Source of the DNA: Natrinema zhouii
GTDB taxonomy: Archaea; Halobacteriota; Halobacteria; Halobacteriales; Natrialbaceae
NCBI RefSeq assembly: GCF_013456555.2
Contig: NZ_CP059154.1
Span: 3,100,001 to 3,164,000 of the forward strand
DNA length: 64,000 nt
Reading direction: 5' to 3'
Part shown: in pieces, positions 1 through 6,880 of the stretch
How the letters are laid out: each line of letters begins with the position of its first letter
Numbering within the stretch: the stretch's first letter is position 1
Notes under the pieces: generated by a model
The model's database searches: none
What the model was told of the DNA's origin: nothing
What the model saw: only the letters and a program-made list of their open reading frames with translations
Translations under genes and position numbers: made by a program

Positions 1-539
1 GACTGGTCGAAGTTGATGTGGAACGGCCCCTGCCGCTCACAGCCCGAGCACTCGTGTGGCTCCTGGAAGTCGTCGCTTGGTCCAGACTGAGGCACCCGAT
101 TGAGCGTTCCACACAGCTGGCACTCAAAGGCTGCTTCCTCGAGCTTCGGGTCGACGTCGGTCGCCTTCTCGACCTGGCCCTCGACCGTGAGGTACGGCGA
201 CTTGTCGTGGCGCTCCGTCGGTGAGAACCACCCTGGGTAGAACGAGTCGGTCTCGTTCAGATTCTTCACGCGGACGTGTGCCTGCCCGAGCGAGACGTCG
301 ATCGGGAGGTCGTACAGCCGCAGCGCCTCTTCGGCGTAGCGCTGGAGCTGGTCCGGCTGGACGAGGTAGTCGTCCGCGAGATCGGGATCGTACCGGTAGA
401 GATCACCCCAGCCAACCTCGAGGGACCGCTGCTCGTTGGGGTAGTGCTGGGCGAGCGTCCGGATCTCGTCGTCGTAGTAGTTCCGGAAGAACTTCTGGAA
501 GTCATCCATGAGCTCTGAACCGCCGTCTTGAGCCGTCAC
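1..539 (-). CDS. MCM-type replicative helicase of an integrated element, C-terminal part off the left edge
   Basis: This is the N-terminal part of an MCM-family DNA helicase, the ring helicase that unwinds replication origins. The reverse-strand product reads MDDFQKFFRNYYDDEIRTLA, then motifs typical of the MCM N-domain (DPDLADDYL, EEALRLYDLP, GQAHVRVKNL), then a zinc ribbon CQLC...CSGC near the window edge. The AAA+ domain lies outside the window. The start could be ATG at 509 or GTG at 539; the frame is open to 584, and I prefer 539 because related haloarchaeal proviral MCMs carry a short extra N-terminus (from memory). The neighbours are small orphan genes and repeats, so this is probably the accessory MCM of a plasmid or provirus rather than the chromosomal one. 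No clear TATA box was seen upstream. Confidence 0.85.
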   Translation of the reverse strand, partial: MTAQDGGSELMDDFQKFFRNYYDDEIRTLAQHYPNEQRSLEVGWGDLYRYDPDLADDYLVQPDQLQRYAEEALRLYDLPIDVSLGQAHVRVKNLNETDSFYPGWFSPTERHDKSPYLTVEGQVEKATDVDPKLEEAAFECQLCGTLNRVPQSGPSDDFQEPHECSGCERQGPFHINFDQ

Positions 540-589
540 AGCGACCACCTCCGGGATCGGACGGCTGTTGTGGAGGTGTGTAGACTACA

Positions 590-611
590 CAACACCGAAC
601 GAGAGGTGTTG
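590..611. repeat. Inverted heptamer pair 1 (CAACACC / GGTGTTG)
   Basis: CAACACC at 590-596 and its reverse complement GGTGTTG at 605-611 are separated by 8 bases. The pair lies just upstream of the MCM-like gene. It is the first of three such pairs, and may be an initiator or repressor binding site. Confidence 0.7.
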
Positions 612-740
612 CGCTGTTCGAATGCGAGCGATGCGAGCGATGTGCGAGCGTACCTATGACTAATCGACATTTGCTTTCTTGAATTACTTCAGGGGATTTT
701 CTCCCAATTCAACCGTCCTTGTACTCAGAACGGTCCTGGA

Positions 741-752
741 GGGGGTACCCCC
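741..752. repeat. Perfect 12-base palindrome GGGGGTACCCCC
   Basis: Five G, TA, five C. It lies 7 bases before the second heptamer pair in the same intergenic region, and may be a protein-binding site or cruciform. Confidence 0.6.
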
Positions 753-759
753 CTGATGA

Positions 760-781
760 GGTGTTGTGTAACCGCAACACC
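760..781. repeat. Inverted heptamer pair 2 (GGTGTTG / CAACACC)
   Basis: GGTGTTG at 760-766 and CAACACC at 775-781 are separated by 8 bases, the same spacing as pair 1 but with the opposite outward orientation. Confidence 0.7.
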
Positions 782-790
782 CCTGCAACA

Positions 791-811
791 GGTGTTCACC
801 CGGACAACACC
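791..811. repeat. Inverted heptamer pair 3, one half imperfect
   Basis: GGTGTTC (one mismatch) at 791-797 and CAACACC at 805-811 are separated by 7 bases. This pair overlaps the last codons of the neighbouring gene, so it is under coding constraint and weaker evidence than the other two. Confidence 0.45.
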
Positions 812-1389
812 CCCTCGTGAATCCGGACGCCGGCGACCGTCTCTGGGAGATCGGTCGGCGACTTCACGATCAACCGCGTGTTCTTCAAACTCGATCGGGA
901 TTCCTTCTGGACGCGGCAGAGATCACGATTGTCGACCAGCTGCTCAGCCTTCTCCATCACGGCGTAGGTGTTTGTCCGGTGGATCTTCTCCTCGGCTGCC
1001 TCAAGGACGTCCTGAATCCGACTGCCATCGTACTCCTGGCGGCCTGCCGCGCTCGTCACCTTCGTCGCATGTTTGAGCACGAGGGCGGCCTGTCGATCTC
1101 GCTTCGCGGCGCTGTTGCGAGCGACCGTCTGGTAGAGCTCGGCGCCGCGATTCATCTTCTCCGTCTGATCGCGAAGATCGCAGACGCGCTGGCGGAGTTG
1201 CTCGTTCTCTTCCTCCAGGGCGTCGACGCGATCGATAGCTCGTTCGGCGGCCTCGACTGGACCGCACTCGCACGGGTCGACGTCGTCGCCGGCGAGCCCG
1301 TAGATCATCTTCCGGAAAGCCATCTGGTTGGCACCGTCCTCGTCGAGCGCTTCGTCAGCGCGACGGGCTTCGGCGTACTCGTCGCTCAT
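796..1389 (-). CDS. Hypothetical coiled-coil protein of the integrated element
   Basis: A 197-residue protein I cannot assign to a named family. Residues about 50-80 (AERAIDRVDALEEENEQLRQ) have the heptad pattern of a coiled coil, so it is probably an oligomer. A basic, Arg/Lys-rich middle and C-terminal half could bind DNA. Its start overlaps the end of the upstream 115-residue gene by four bases (ATGA), so the two are translated together. It points toward the MCM-like gene across the heptamer region. A role in replication or partition of the element is inferred from position only. Confidence 0.65.
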   Translation of the reverse strand: MSDEYAEARRADEALDEDGANQMAFRKMIYGLAGDDVDPCECGPVEAAERAIDRVDALEEENEQLRQRVCDLRDQTEKMNRGAELYQTVARNSAAKRDRQAALVLKHATKVTSAAGRQEYDGSRIQDVLEAAEEKIHRTNTYAVMEKAEQLVDNRDLCRVQKESRSSLKNTRLIVKSPTDLPETVAGVRIHEGVLSG

Positions 1390-1733
1390 GCGCGATCACC
1401 GTCCGGATCGTAGCGGATTTCACCGACGCCGGCGATCTCGAAGTCTGGTCCAGCGACCAGACCCTGGATGCGCTTTTTCAGCGTGTCGTCGGACCGGATA
1501 TCGGTATGTCGCCGGTACAAGCGGCGGAGTTGTGAGACGGTGACGAATTCCCCTGCCACGAGGTGTTCGATCACGGCGCTATCTCGATCGTCGTAGTCGT
1601 AATCGTCGTCGACAGACTCGCCGTCGTCCCCCTCGAGTTCGGCAACACGTTCCTCGAGATCCTGAACCTTCGACAGCGCTCGCTGGGCGACCTCGAGGGC
1701 ATCTTCTGGGCGAACATCCGCGGCCTCAGACAT
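1386..1733 (-). CDS. Hypothetical acidic protein with coiled coil and possible winged helix
   Basis: A 115-residue protein. The N-terminal third is a short coiled coil (LSKVQDLEERVAELEG), followed by an Asp/Tyr-rich linker (DDDYDYDDRD). The C-terminal part (VIEHLVAGEFVTVSQLRRLY ... DDTLKKRIQGLV) looks like a helix-turn-helix. It is the middle gene of a three-gene minus-strand operon, overlapping the genes on both sides by a few bases. No family is recognised; a small DNA-binding protein of the mobile element is the best guess. Confidence 0.65.
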   Translation of the reverse strand: MSEAADVRPEDALEVAQRALSKVQDLEERVAELEGDDGESVDDDYDYDDRDSAVIEHLVAGEFVTVSQLRRLYRRHTDIRSDDTLKKRIQGLVAGPDFEIAGVGEIRYDPDGDRA

Positions 1734-1878
1734 GGCGGATCACCGGGTAGCCGCCTGTACAGCCATTACAGACGATCCGCTTCCCGTACTTCGGGTGATC
1801 GATGATGACGTCAGCGTCATTCGTACAGCTGAGCGCCCCGCAGGTTGTGCCGTCCCCATCGTCAGTCTGGGCACTCAT
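1726..1878 (-). CDS. Small zinc-ribbon-like protein, 50 residues
   Basis: This short reading frame starts at ATG 1878 (MSAQTDDGDGTTCGALSC) and ends at TGA 1726-1728. It contains four cysteines as CGALSC and CNGC, the spacing of a small treble-clef or zinc ribbon. It overlaps the start of the next minus-strand gene by eight bases, which supports it as the first gene of the operon. Tiny zinc-finger proteins of this kind are common in haloarchaeal plasmids and proviruses. The function is unknown. Confidence 0.55.
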   Translation of the reverse strand: MSAQTDDGDGTTCGALSCTNDADVIIDHPKYGKRIVCNGCTGGYPVIRHV

Positions 1879-1988
1879 GCCCCGATACCCCCTATCTGAC
1901 CGCCAGATTGATGCGTCGGCCGGAAAATGTCGGAGTGACTACTTCCTATGCACCGGTTTGCCGGTTTCTCTGGCAGACTCGGGATCCA

Positions 1989-2008
1989 AGAAGTAACTTC
2001 TATACCCT
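1989..2008 (+). promoter_or_regulatory. Probable sdh promoter with overlapping palindrome
   Basis: AGAAGT-A-ACTTCT at 1989-2001 is a perfect 6+6 palindrome. It runs into TTCTATAC, a TATA-like box about 30 bases before the sdhC start codon, so a protein bound there would cover the TFB/TBP site. This is the only promoter candidate for the operon; regulation is inferred. Confidence 0.45.
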
Positions 2009-2034
2009 CGCGGTCTAACGCACCACATGAGCGT

Positions 2035-2466
2035 ATGAGTCAGTCTTACAATCGCGGTCTCGTCGAGGACTTCGGTCGCTGGAAGGAGTTCTCGGCCGGC
2101 ATGTGGGCGTGGATCTTCCACAAGTTCACTGGGTGGGTGCTAATCGGCTACCTGTTCACCCACATCGCCGTGCTGAGTACCTCCATCGGTGGCGCACAGG
2201 GCGAAACGACAATGGTCGACGGAGAAGCGGTCAACGTGTACACTGCGACGCTGCAGGGTCTCGAAGGGCTGTTTCTCGTCCGGCTGCTCGAGGTCGGTCT
2301 GCTCGCAGTGGCGGTCTTCCACATCCTGAACGGCATCCGCCTGCTGATGGTCGATCTCGGCGTCGGACTCGAGGCACAGGACAAGAGTTTCTACGCCTCG
2401 CTGGTGTTGACGGGTGCGATCACCGTCGCCAGCGTCCCCACGTTCCTCGCGGGGGTGTCGCTCTGA
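2035..2466 (+). CDS. sdhC: Succinate dehydrogenase cytochrome b subunit SdhC
   Basis: A 143-residue membrane anchor of succinate dehydrogenase (complex II), which passes electrons from succinate to the quinone pool. It has three hydrophobic segments (about residues 35-55, 85-105 and 120-143). Candidate haem-ligand histidines are in [15 protein letters not shown] and [10 protein letters not shown] chose the ATG at 2035 ([16 protein letters not shown]) over an upstream in-frame ATG because it follows the TATA-like box at usable distance. Its TGA overlaps the ATG of sdhD. It is the first gene of sdhCDBA. Confidence 0.92.
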   Translation: MSQSYNRGLVEDFGRWKEFSAGMWAWIFHKFTGWVLIGYLFTHIAVLSTSIGGAQGETTMVDGEAVNVYTATLQGLEGLFLVRLLEVGLLAVAVFHILNGIRLLMVDLGVGLEAQDKSFYASLVLTGAITVASVPTFLAGVSL

Positions 2467-2831
2467 TGGCGGAACGATACTCTTCCTTTACGCCCGGCGG
2501 AACCGGCTGGTTCCTCCAGCGGATCACGGCGGCGTTTCTCGTCGTCGTTCTCGCCTTCCACTTCTTCCTCTTGCACTTCGTCAACCACGCGTACGAGGTA
2601 ACCTTCATGGGCACCGAAGCCCGAATGCAGAACATCGGTTACTTCCTCACGATGGTGCTGTTCCTGATCACCGCCGCGTTCCACGGCGTCAACGGCGTCT
2701 ACAACGCGCTGGTCAATCAGGGCCTCAAGGGGACGCAGAAGAAGGTCGTGCTGGCGGTGCTGGTAATCGCCGGCACCGCGCTCGTCGCACAGGGAATCTA
2801 CGTCGCACTCACAATGAGAGGCATGATCTAA
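2466..2831 (+). CDS. sdhD: Succinate dehydrogenase membrane subunit SdhD
   Basis: A 121-residue second membrane anchor of complex II. It starts at ATG 2466, overlapping the sdhC stop codon. Three transmembrane helices are visible (FLQRITAAFLVVVLAFHFFL, NIGYFLTMVLFLITAAFHG and VVLAVLVIAGTALVAQGIYV), with histidines suited to haem or quinone binding (AFHFFLLHFVNHA, AFHGVNG). sdhB starts two bases after its stop codon, so the genes are translationally coupled. Confidence 0.9.
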   Translation: MAERYSSFTPGGTGWFLQRITAAFLVVVLAFHFFLLHFVNHAYEVTFMGTEARMQNIGYFLTMVLFLITAAFHGVNGVYNALVNQGLKGTQKKVVLAVLVIAGTALVAQGIYVALTMRGMI

Positions 2832-2832
2832 T

Positions 2833-3711
2833 ATGAGCACGCAACAGGCCGAACCCGAGAGCCAGGAAGCACCGGAAGACCCGGAGATGAAAGGCGCGGA
2901 GTCGCCCCAGGAGCGGCGACTCGATGACAAAGACGACGGAATGGTCGACGAACATTCCGAAAAGAAGGCCGAACTCGAGGGGGAGACGGTCCTCATCAAG
3001 GTGTTCCGCTACGACCCCGAAGTCGAGGGGAAACAGGAACCCCGATTCGACGACTTCCACGTCCCCTTCGAGAAGGGGATGACCGTCCTCGACGCAGTCA
3101 TGTACGCCCGCGACGAGTACGATTCGTCGCTGACGTTCCGACACTCCTGTCGGCAGGCCGTCTGTGGCTCCGACGCGTTCTTCGTCAACGGACGGCAGCG
3201 ACTCGGCTGCAAGACCCAGATCTCCGACCTCGACCAGCCGGTTCGTATCGAGCCGCTACCCCACCAGGAGGTCGTCAAGGATCTGGTCGTCGACATGGAC
3301 CACTTCTACGACCAGATGCACACGGTTGAGCCGTACTTCCAGGACGGGGATACGCCCGCGGTCGACGACCTCGAAGAGCAGCGCCAGAGCCCGGAAAACC
3401 GCGAGAAGATCAAGATGTCCTCGCGGTGTATCTGGTGTGGCGCGTGCATGTCCTCGTGTAACATCGCGGCCGGCGACAACGAGTATCTGGGCCCCGCGGC
3501 GATCAACAAGGCCTACAAGTTCGCGATGGACGACCGCGAAGACGAGCAGATCAAAGAGCACCGACTCCGCATTCTCGAGCAGGAACACGGCGTCTGGCGG
3601 TGCCAGACCCAGTTCTCCTGTACCGAGGTGTGTCCGAAGGACATTCCGCTCACCGAGCACATTCAGGAGCTCAAGCGGGAAGCAGTCAAGAAGAACCTGA
3701 AGTTCTGGTAA
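2833..3711 (+). CDS. sdhB: Succinate dehydrogenase iron-sulfur subunit SdhB
   Basis: A 292-residue electron-transfer subunit carrying the three Fe-S clusters between the flavin and the quinone site. The 2Fe-2S ferredoxin motif is CRQAVCGSDAFFVNGRQRLGC (written as the stretch from about residue 108). The 4Fe-4S and 3Fe-4S ligands are in CIWCGACMSSC and CTEVCPKDI. The first about 50 residues are a charged acidic extension (EPESQEAPEDPEMKGAE), longer than in bacteria and common in haloarchaea. sdhA begins two bases after the stop. Confidence 0.95.
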   Translation: MSTQQAEPESQEAPEDPEMKGAESPQERRLDDKDDGMVDEHSEKKAELEGETVLIKVFRYDPEVEGKQEPRFDDFHVPFEKGMTVLDAVMYARDEYDSSLTFRHSCRQAVCGSDAFFVNGRQRLGCKTQISDLDQPVRIEPLPHQEVVKDLVVDMDHFYDQMHTVEPYFQDGDTPAVDDLEEQRQSPENREKIKMSSRCIWCGACMSSCNIAAGDNEYLGPAAINKAYKFAMDDREDEQIKEHRLRILEQEHGVWRCQTQFSCTEVCPKDIPLTEHIQELKREAVKKNLKFW

Positions 3712-3713
3712 CT

Positions 3714-5552
3714 ATGTACGAACACGACGTCATCGTGGTTGGCGCCGGCGGCGCCGGCCTCCGAGCCGCGGTCGCAGCGCACGAAGCAGGAGCCGACGTG
3801 GCGATGGTTTCGAAGCTCCACCCCGTCCGTAGCCACACCGGCGCGGCAGAGGGTGGCATTAACGCGGCGCTCCAGGAGGGCGACGACTGGGAGCTTCACG
3901 CCTACGACACGATGAAGGGGTCGGACTACCTCGGCGACGCGCCCGCGGTCGAGACCCTCGCTCAGGACGCCCCCGAAGAGACGATTAACCTAGAGCACTG
4001 GGGGATGCCGTTCTCCCGCGAAGAGGACGGTCGGGTCTCCCAGCGGCCGTTCGGCGGACTCTCGTATCCGCGAACGACCTACGCCGGCGCGGAGACCGGC
4101 CACCACCTGCTGCACACGATGTACGAGCAGGTCGTCAAACGGGGCATTCAGGTCTACGACGAGTGGTACGTGATGAACCTCGCGACGACCGACGAGCCGG
4201 ACCCGAACGACCGCGAGTGTCACGGCGTCGTCGGCTACGACGTCCAGTCCGGCAAGATTGAAGGCTTCAAAGCGAATCAGGGCGTCGTCCTCGCGACCGG
4301 CGGCCCCGGACAGGCCTTCGATCACACCACCAACGCCGTCTCCTGTACCGGCGACGGCCACGCGATGGCGTACCGTGCTGGCGCACCGCTCGAGGACATG
4401 GAGTTCATCCAGTTCCACCCGACTTCGCTGCCCTCAACCGGCGTGCTGATCTCCGAGGGTGTCCGCGGCGAAGGTGGCATCCTCTACAACAACGAGGGCG
4501 AACGGTTCATGTTCGAGCACGGCTACGCGAACAACTCCGGCGAACTCGCCTCGCGGGACGTCGTCGCGCGTGCCGAACTGACCGAAGTCAACGAAGGCCG
4601 CGGCGTCGAGGACGAGTACGTCCATCTCGACATGCGCCACCTCGGCGAGGAGCGCATCATGGACCGCCTCGAGAACATTCTGCACCTCGCAGAGGACTTC
4701 GAGGGCGTCGACGGCCTCGTCGAGCCGATGCCGGTCAAGCCCGGCCAGCACTACGCGATGGGCGGCATCGAGGTCGACGAGAACGGCCAGACCTGCGTGA
4801 GCGGTCTCTACGCTGCCGGCGAGTGTGCCTGCGTCTCCGTCCACGGCGGCAACCGACTGGGCGGGAACGCCCTGCCGGAACTGATCGTCTTCGGCAAGCG
4901 CGCCGGCCGCCACGCCGCCGGCGACGACCTCGGCGAGCCCCAGATCCGGACCGGGTACGGCGACGACGTCGAGGACGAAACCGACGCCGACCTGCCGGTC
5001 CAGCCCGGTGAGGCGGGACTGGACACCACTGGTGGCGTCGCAGCGGACGGCGGGATCACCGCCGACGCCGAGGGCGTCCTTGAGCGGACCGTCGAGACGG
5101 CCCGCGAACGTGTCGACCGCCTGATGAACAAGGACGACGGCGTTCAGCACGCCGAGATCCGCGCGAAGCTCCAGAAGGCCATGACGGACAACGTCAACGT
5201 CTTCCGGACCGAGGAAGGTGTCAAGAAGGCGCTGAAGGCCATCCGCGAGTGCCGTCAGGAGTATCAGGACGTCTACGTCGACGACCCCTCGCGGACGTTC
5301 AACACGGACCTCCAGCAGACGATCGAGACGCGGAACCTGATCGACGTCGCCGAGTCGATCGCGCTCGGCGCGCTCGTTCGAAACGAGTTCCGCGGTGCCC
5401 ACTGGCGCCAGGAGAACCAGATCCGCGACGACGAGAACTGGCTCAAACACACGCTCATCTCGTGGGACGAGGGTGAACCCTCGATCTTCTATCGCCCGGT
5501 CATCCTCGAGGGCGAGAACAAGACCTACGAGCCGAAGGAACGTAGCTACTGA
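3714..5552 (+). CDS. sdhA: Succinate dehydrogenase flavoprotein subunit SdhA
   Basis: A 612-residue catalytic subunit that oxidises succinate to fumarate using covalently bound FAD in the TCA cycle. The N-terminal dinucleotide motif is VVGAGGAGLRAA. The flavinylation histidine is in RSHTGAAEGGIN, and active-site segments include FHPTSLPSTG and GGNRLGGNALPEL. The length is normal. I chose ATG 3714 (MYEHDVIVVG), two bases after the sdhB stop, over a distant upstream in-frame ATG inside sdhB. It is the last gene of the operon. Confidence 0.96.
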   Translation: MYEHDVIVVGAGGAGLRAAVAAHEAGADVAMVSKLHPVRSHTGAAEGGINAALQEGDDWELHAYDTMKGSDYLGDAPAVETLAQDAPEETINLEHWGMPFSREEDGRVSQRPFGGLSYPRTTYAGAETGHHLLHTMYEQVVKRGIQVYDEWYVMNLATTDEPDPNDRECHGVVGYDVQSGKIEGFKANQGVVLATGGPGQAFDHTTNAVSCTGDGHAMAYRAGAPLEDMEFIQFHPTSLPSTGVLISEGVRGEGGILYNNEGERFMFEHGYANNSGELASRDVVARAELTEVNEGRGVEDEYVHLDMRHLGEERIMDRLENILHLAEDFEGVDGLVEPMPVKPGQHYAMGGIEVDENGQTCVSGLYAAGECACVSVHGGNRLGGNALPELIVFGKRAGRHAAGDDLGEPQIRTGYGDDVEDETDADLPVQPGEAGLDTTGGVAADGGITADAEGVLERTVETARERVDRLMNKDDGVQHAEIRAKLQKAMTDNVNVFRTEEGVKKALKAIRECRQEYQDVYVDDPSRTFNTDLQQTIETRNLIDVAESIALGALVRNEFRGAHWRQENQIRDDENWLKHTLISWDEGEPSIFYRPVILEGENKTYEPKERSY

Positions 5553-5621
5553 GCCCTCGTCCACAACGGGTTTCGATCGGCGGATGGCGGGCGTTTACAC
5601 TCTTATTCACGGGCAGAAGGC

Positions 5622-5629
5622 TTTATATA
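5622..5629 (+). promoter_or_regulatory. TATA box TTTATATA for the small membrane protein gene
   Basis: TTTATATA lies about 25 bases before the ATG at 5651, the expected distance for a leaderless haloarchaeal transcript. Confidence 0.65.
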
Positions 5630-5650
5630 CACATATTCTGAAGAATAAAT

Positions 5651-5869
5651 ATGAACGAGGATCGGATCGAGACTCGACTAAACGTCACCATCGGGCTTCT
5701 GCTTATTATTATTGGCTACCTGTTTTTGGGTTCTCTTCTGCCCGAATTTGTACTCAGTATCGTTCAGAACGTCCTGTCGCCGTTCGCCGTTGTAATTCTC
5801 GTGCCCGCTAGTATTCTGCTCCTAGTTTGGGGACTCGCGAAGATTTCAGTGGCACTCGAATCGTCCTGA
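5651..5869 (+). CDS. Small two-helix membrane protein
   Basis: A 72-residue protein with two hydrophobic helices (VTIGLLLIIIGYLFLGSLL and LSPFAVVILVPASILLLVWG) joined by a short loop, with charged ends. No family is recognised. The gene has its own TATA box and stands alone between the sdh operon and the convergent XapX gene, which makes a real gene likely despite its size. It should sit in the cytoplasmic membrane. The function is unknown. Confidence 0.6.
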   Translation: MNEDRIETRLNVTIGLLLIIIGYLFLGSLLPEFVLSIVQNVLSPFAVVILVPASILLLVWGLAKISVALESS

Positions 5870-5899
5870 TCGCCGAACGGTATGCACTCGTCCGCGCGA

Positions 5900-6094
5900 C
5901 TACAGTCCCAGCGTCTCGAGAAGGTCGATGCCAACGTCGACGTGTTCGATGACTTTGTATCCGAGATAAATCCCGATGATGCCCATGATTCCGGGAAGCT
6001 CCGGTGGGGCCGGGATCGGTATATTGAGAAACCGAAACAGTGCACCGGTCAACAACCCGGTCAGGAGCGCGAGGAAAGTGAGTTGCGTCGACAT
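5900..6094 (-). CDS. XapX-domain small membrane protein
   Basis: A 64-residue protein starting MSTQLTFLALLTGLLTGALF. It contains the motif IPIPAPPELPGIMGIIGIYLG, which is the core of the XapX family (two helices around a Pro-rich turn). XapX proteins are short, widespread in archaea and bacteria, and of unknown function. The start at 6094 is chosen because the family begins close to this Met; an upstream in-frame ATG at 6124 would add ten residues that do not fit. It is convergent with the small membrane protein gene. Confidence 0.75.
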   Translation of the reverse strand: MSTQLTFLALLTGLLTGALFRFLNIPIPAPPELPGIMGIIGIYLGYKVIEHVDVGIDLLETLGL

Positions 6095-6330
6095 CGTTCC
6101 TATTAGTCGCGAGTGCGTCCACAAAAGCGGTCCGTCTGAATGTATCGGATGCGACGTTCCTGCGACCGGTTGTCACAGCTGACCGATTACGACGATTACC
6201 TATACCCAAGAGTAGTCGATCGAGCGGCTGAGCCGCGATCACAGCGGATTTCGAGGATCCATATTCCGCATATCAACGAGGTGTAACGGTAGTCGAGTCG
6301 CCGTGTTTTCGACAATTGTTGTAGAGAGAG

Positions 6331-6338
6331 TTTATTAT
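6331..6338 (+). promoter_or_regulatory. TATA box for the winged-helix gene
   Basis: TTTATTAT lies about 27 bases before the ATG at 6362, consistent with a leaderless transcript. Confidence 0.6.
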
Positions 6339-6361
6339 CGTCGAAATACAGTAGTGGATAT

Positions 6362-6583
6362 ATGAGCCAGTCAGCGACGACCCCGAACGTCTCGATTCCG
6401 ACCGATCTCGATTCCGCTCGAGCGAAGCTCGTCTACCTGTATCTCGCCTCGAGCGGCGGCGCGACCGCCGAAGACCTCTGTGACGACCTCGCGGTCACGA
6501 AAGGGACGGTCCTCTCGATCACCGGAACGCTTCGGGATCGCGGGTATCTCGAGCGAGCGGACGGACGATTCGAACTCGCCTGA
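6362..6583 (+). CDS. Small winged-helix transcription regulator
   Basis: A 73-residue protein consisting of one winged-helix domain. The helix-turn-helix reads TAEDLCDDLAVTKGTVLSIT and is followed by a wing (LRDRGYLERADGRFELA), the pattern of TrmB/MarR-like regulators reduced to the DNA-binding domain. It has no effector domain, so it probably acts as a dimer or with a partner. It has its own TATA box. The gene is followed by the hairpin array and a convergent HD-domain gene; the target is unknown. Confidence 0.75.
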   Translation: MSQSATTPNVSIPTDLDSARAKLVYLYLASSGGATAEDLCDDLAVTKGTVLSITGTLRDRGYLERADGRFELA

Positions 6584-6880
6584 AACAAGGAACCGAGCAA
6601 GTTGAGTGGCCGGGAGCGAGTTCCGAGCGTTGCGAGGAACTCGCGACCCGGGGGAGGGTAGGCTATTTCCTGTTACTCACCGCGAGCGCCGAAGGCGCGA
6701 GCGGGCCGACGACTGATGTGGAGAGCGCGAAGCGCTCGGAACGGAAGGAGGAGTGCTTTTAATCGAATTTTTACCGAGTGCGGTCGCGAAGCGACCGCAC
6801 GTGGTTCGAGAGGCGCAAAGCGCCTCTCGTCATCACGGAAGACGCGAAGCGTCTTCCGAACGACAGCGTAAAACTTCGTT
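6584..6880. other. Intergenic region filled with hairpins
   Basis: No gene is seen. The stretch between the winged-helix gene and the convergent HD gene holds at least six inverted repeats: 6616-6644 (9-bp stem, 11-base loop), 6686-6698 and 6723-6737 (5-6 bp stems, GAA loop), and the three regular 23-base hairpins listed separately. It also carries a GGGGGAGGG segment near 6650 that recurs in the 47,280 region. Confidence 0.75.
6778..6858. repeat. Three identical-geometry hairpins at 29-base period
   Basis: Three perfect 10-bp stems with 3-base loops lie at 6778-6800 (GTGCGGTCGC, loop GAA), 6807-6829 (CGAGAGGCGC, loop AAA) and 6836-6858 (CGGAAGACGC, loop GAA). Each is 23 bases long and they are separated by two 6-base spacers. 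The stems differ in sequence but share the GC-GAA-GC (or GC-AAA-GC) tip; GCGAAGC is known as an unusually stable DNA mini-hairpin. Confidence 0.85.

Larger units (their letters stand above)
540..795. other. Intergenic origin-like region of the integrated element
   Basis: No gene is seen here. The region holds inverted CAACACC pairs, a direct repeat of ATGCGAGCG at about 622-650 (two tandem copies and a third with two extra bases), and a perfect 12-base palindrome GGGGGTACCCCC at 741-752. It also contains a more AT-rich stretch at about 660-710. Repeats next to an MCM gene with an AT-rich patch are the usual layout of an archaeal plasmid or provirus origin; origin function here is inferred. 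Confidence 0.5.

Noticed and set aside
4434-5564. 376-codon minus-strand frame inside sdhA
   Set aside because: Antisense shadow of the flavoprotein gene with no family features.
6778-6858. CRISPR array
   Set aside because: The regular 29-base period looks CRISPR-like, but the units are self-complementary hairpins of differing sequence with 6-base spacers, not identical repeats with long unique spacers. No cas gene is present.
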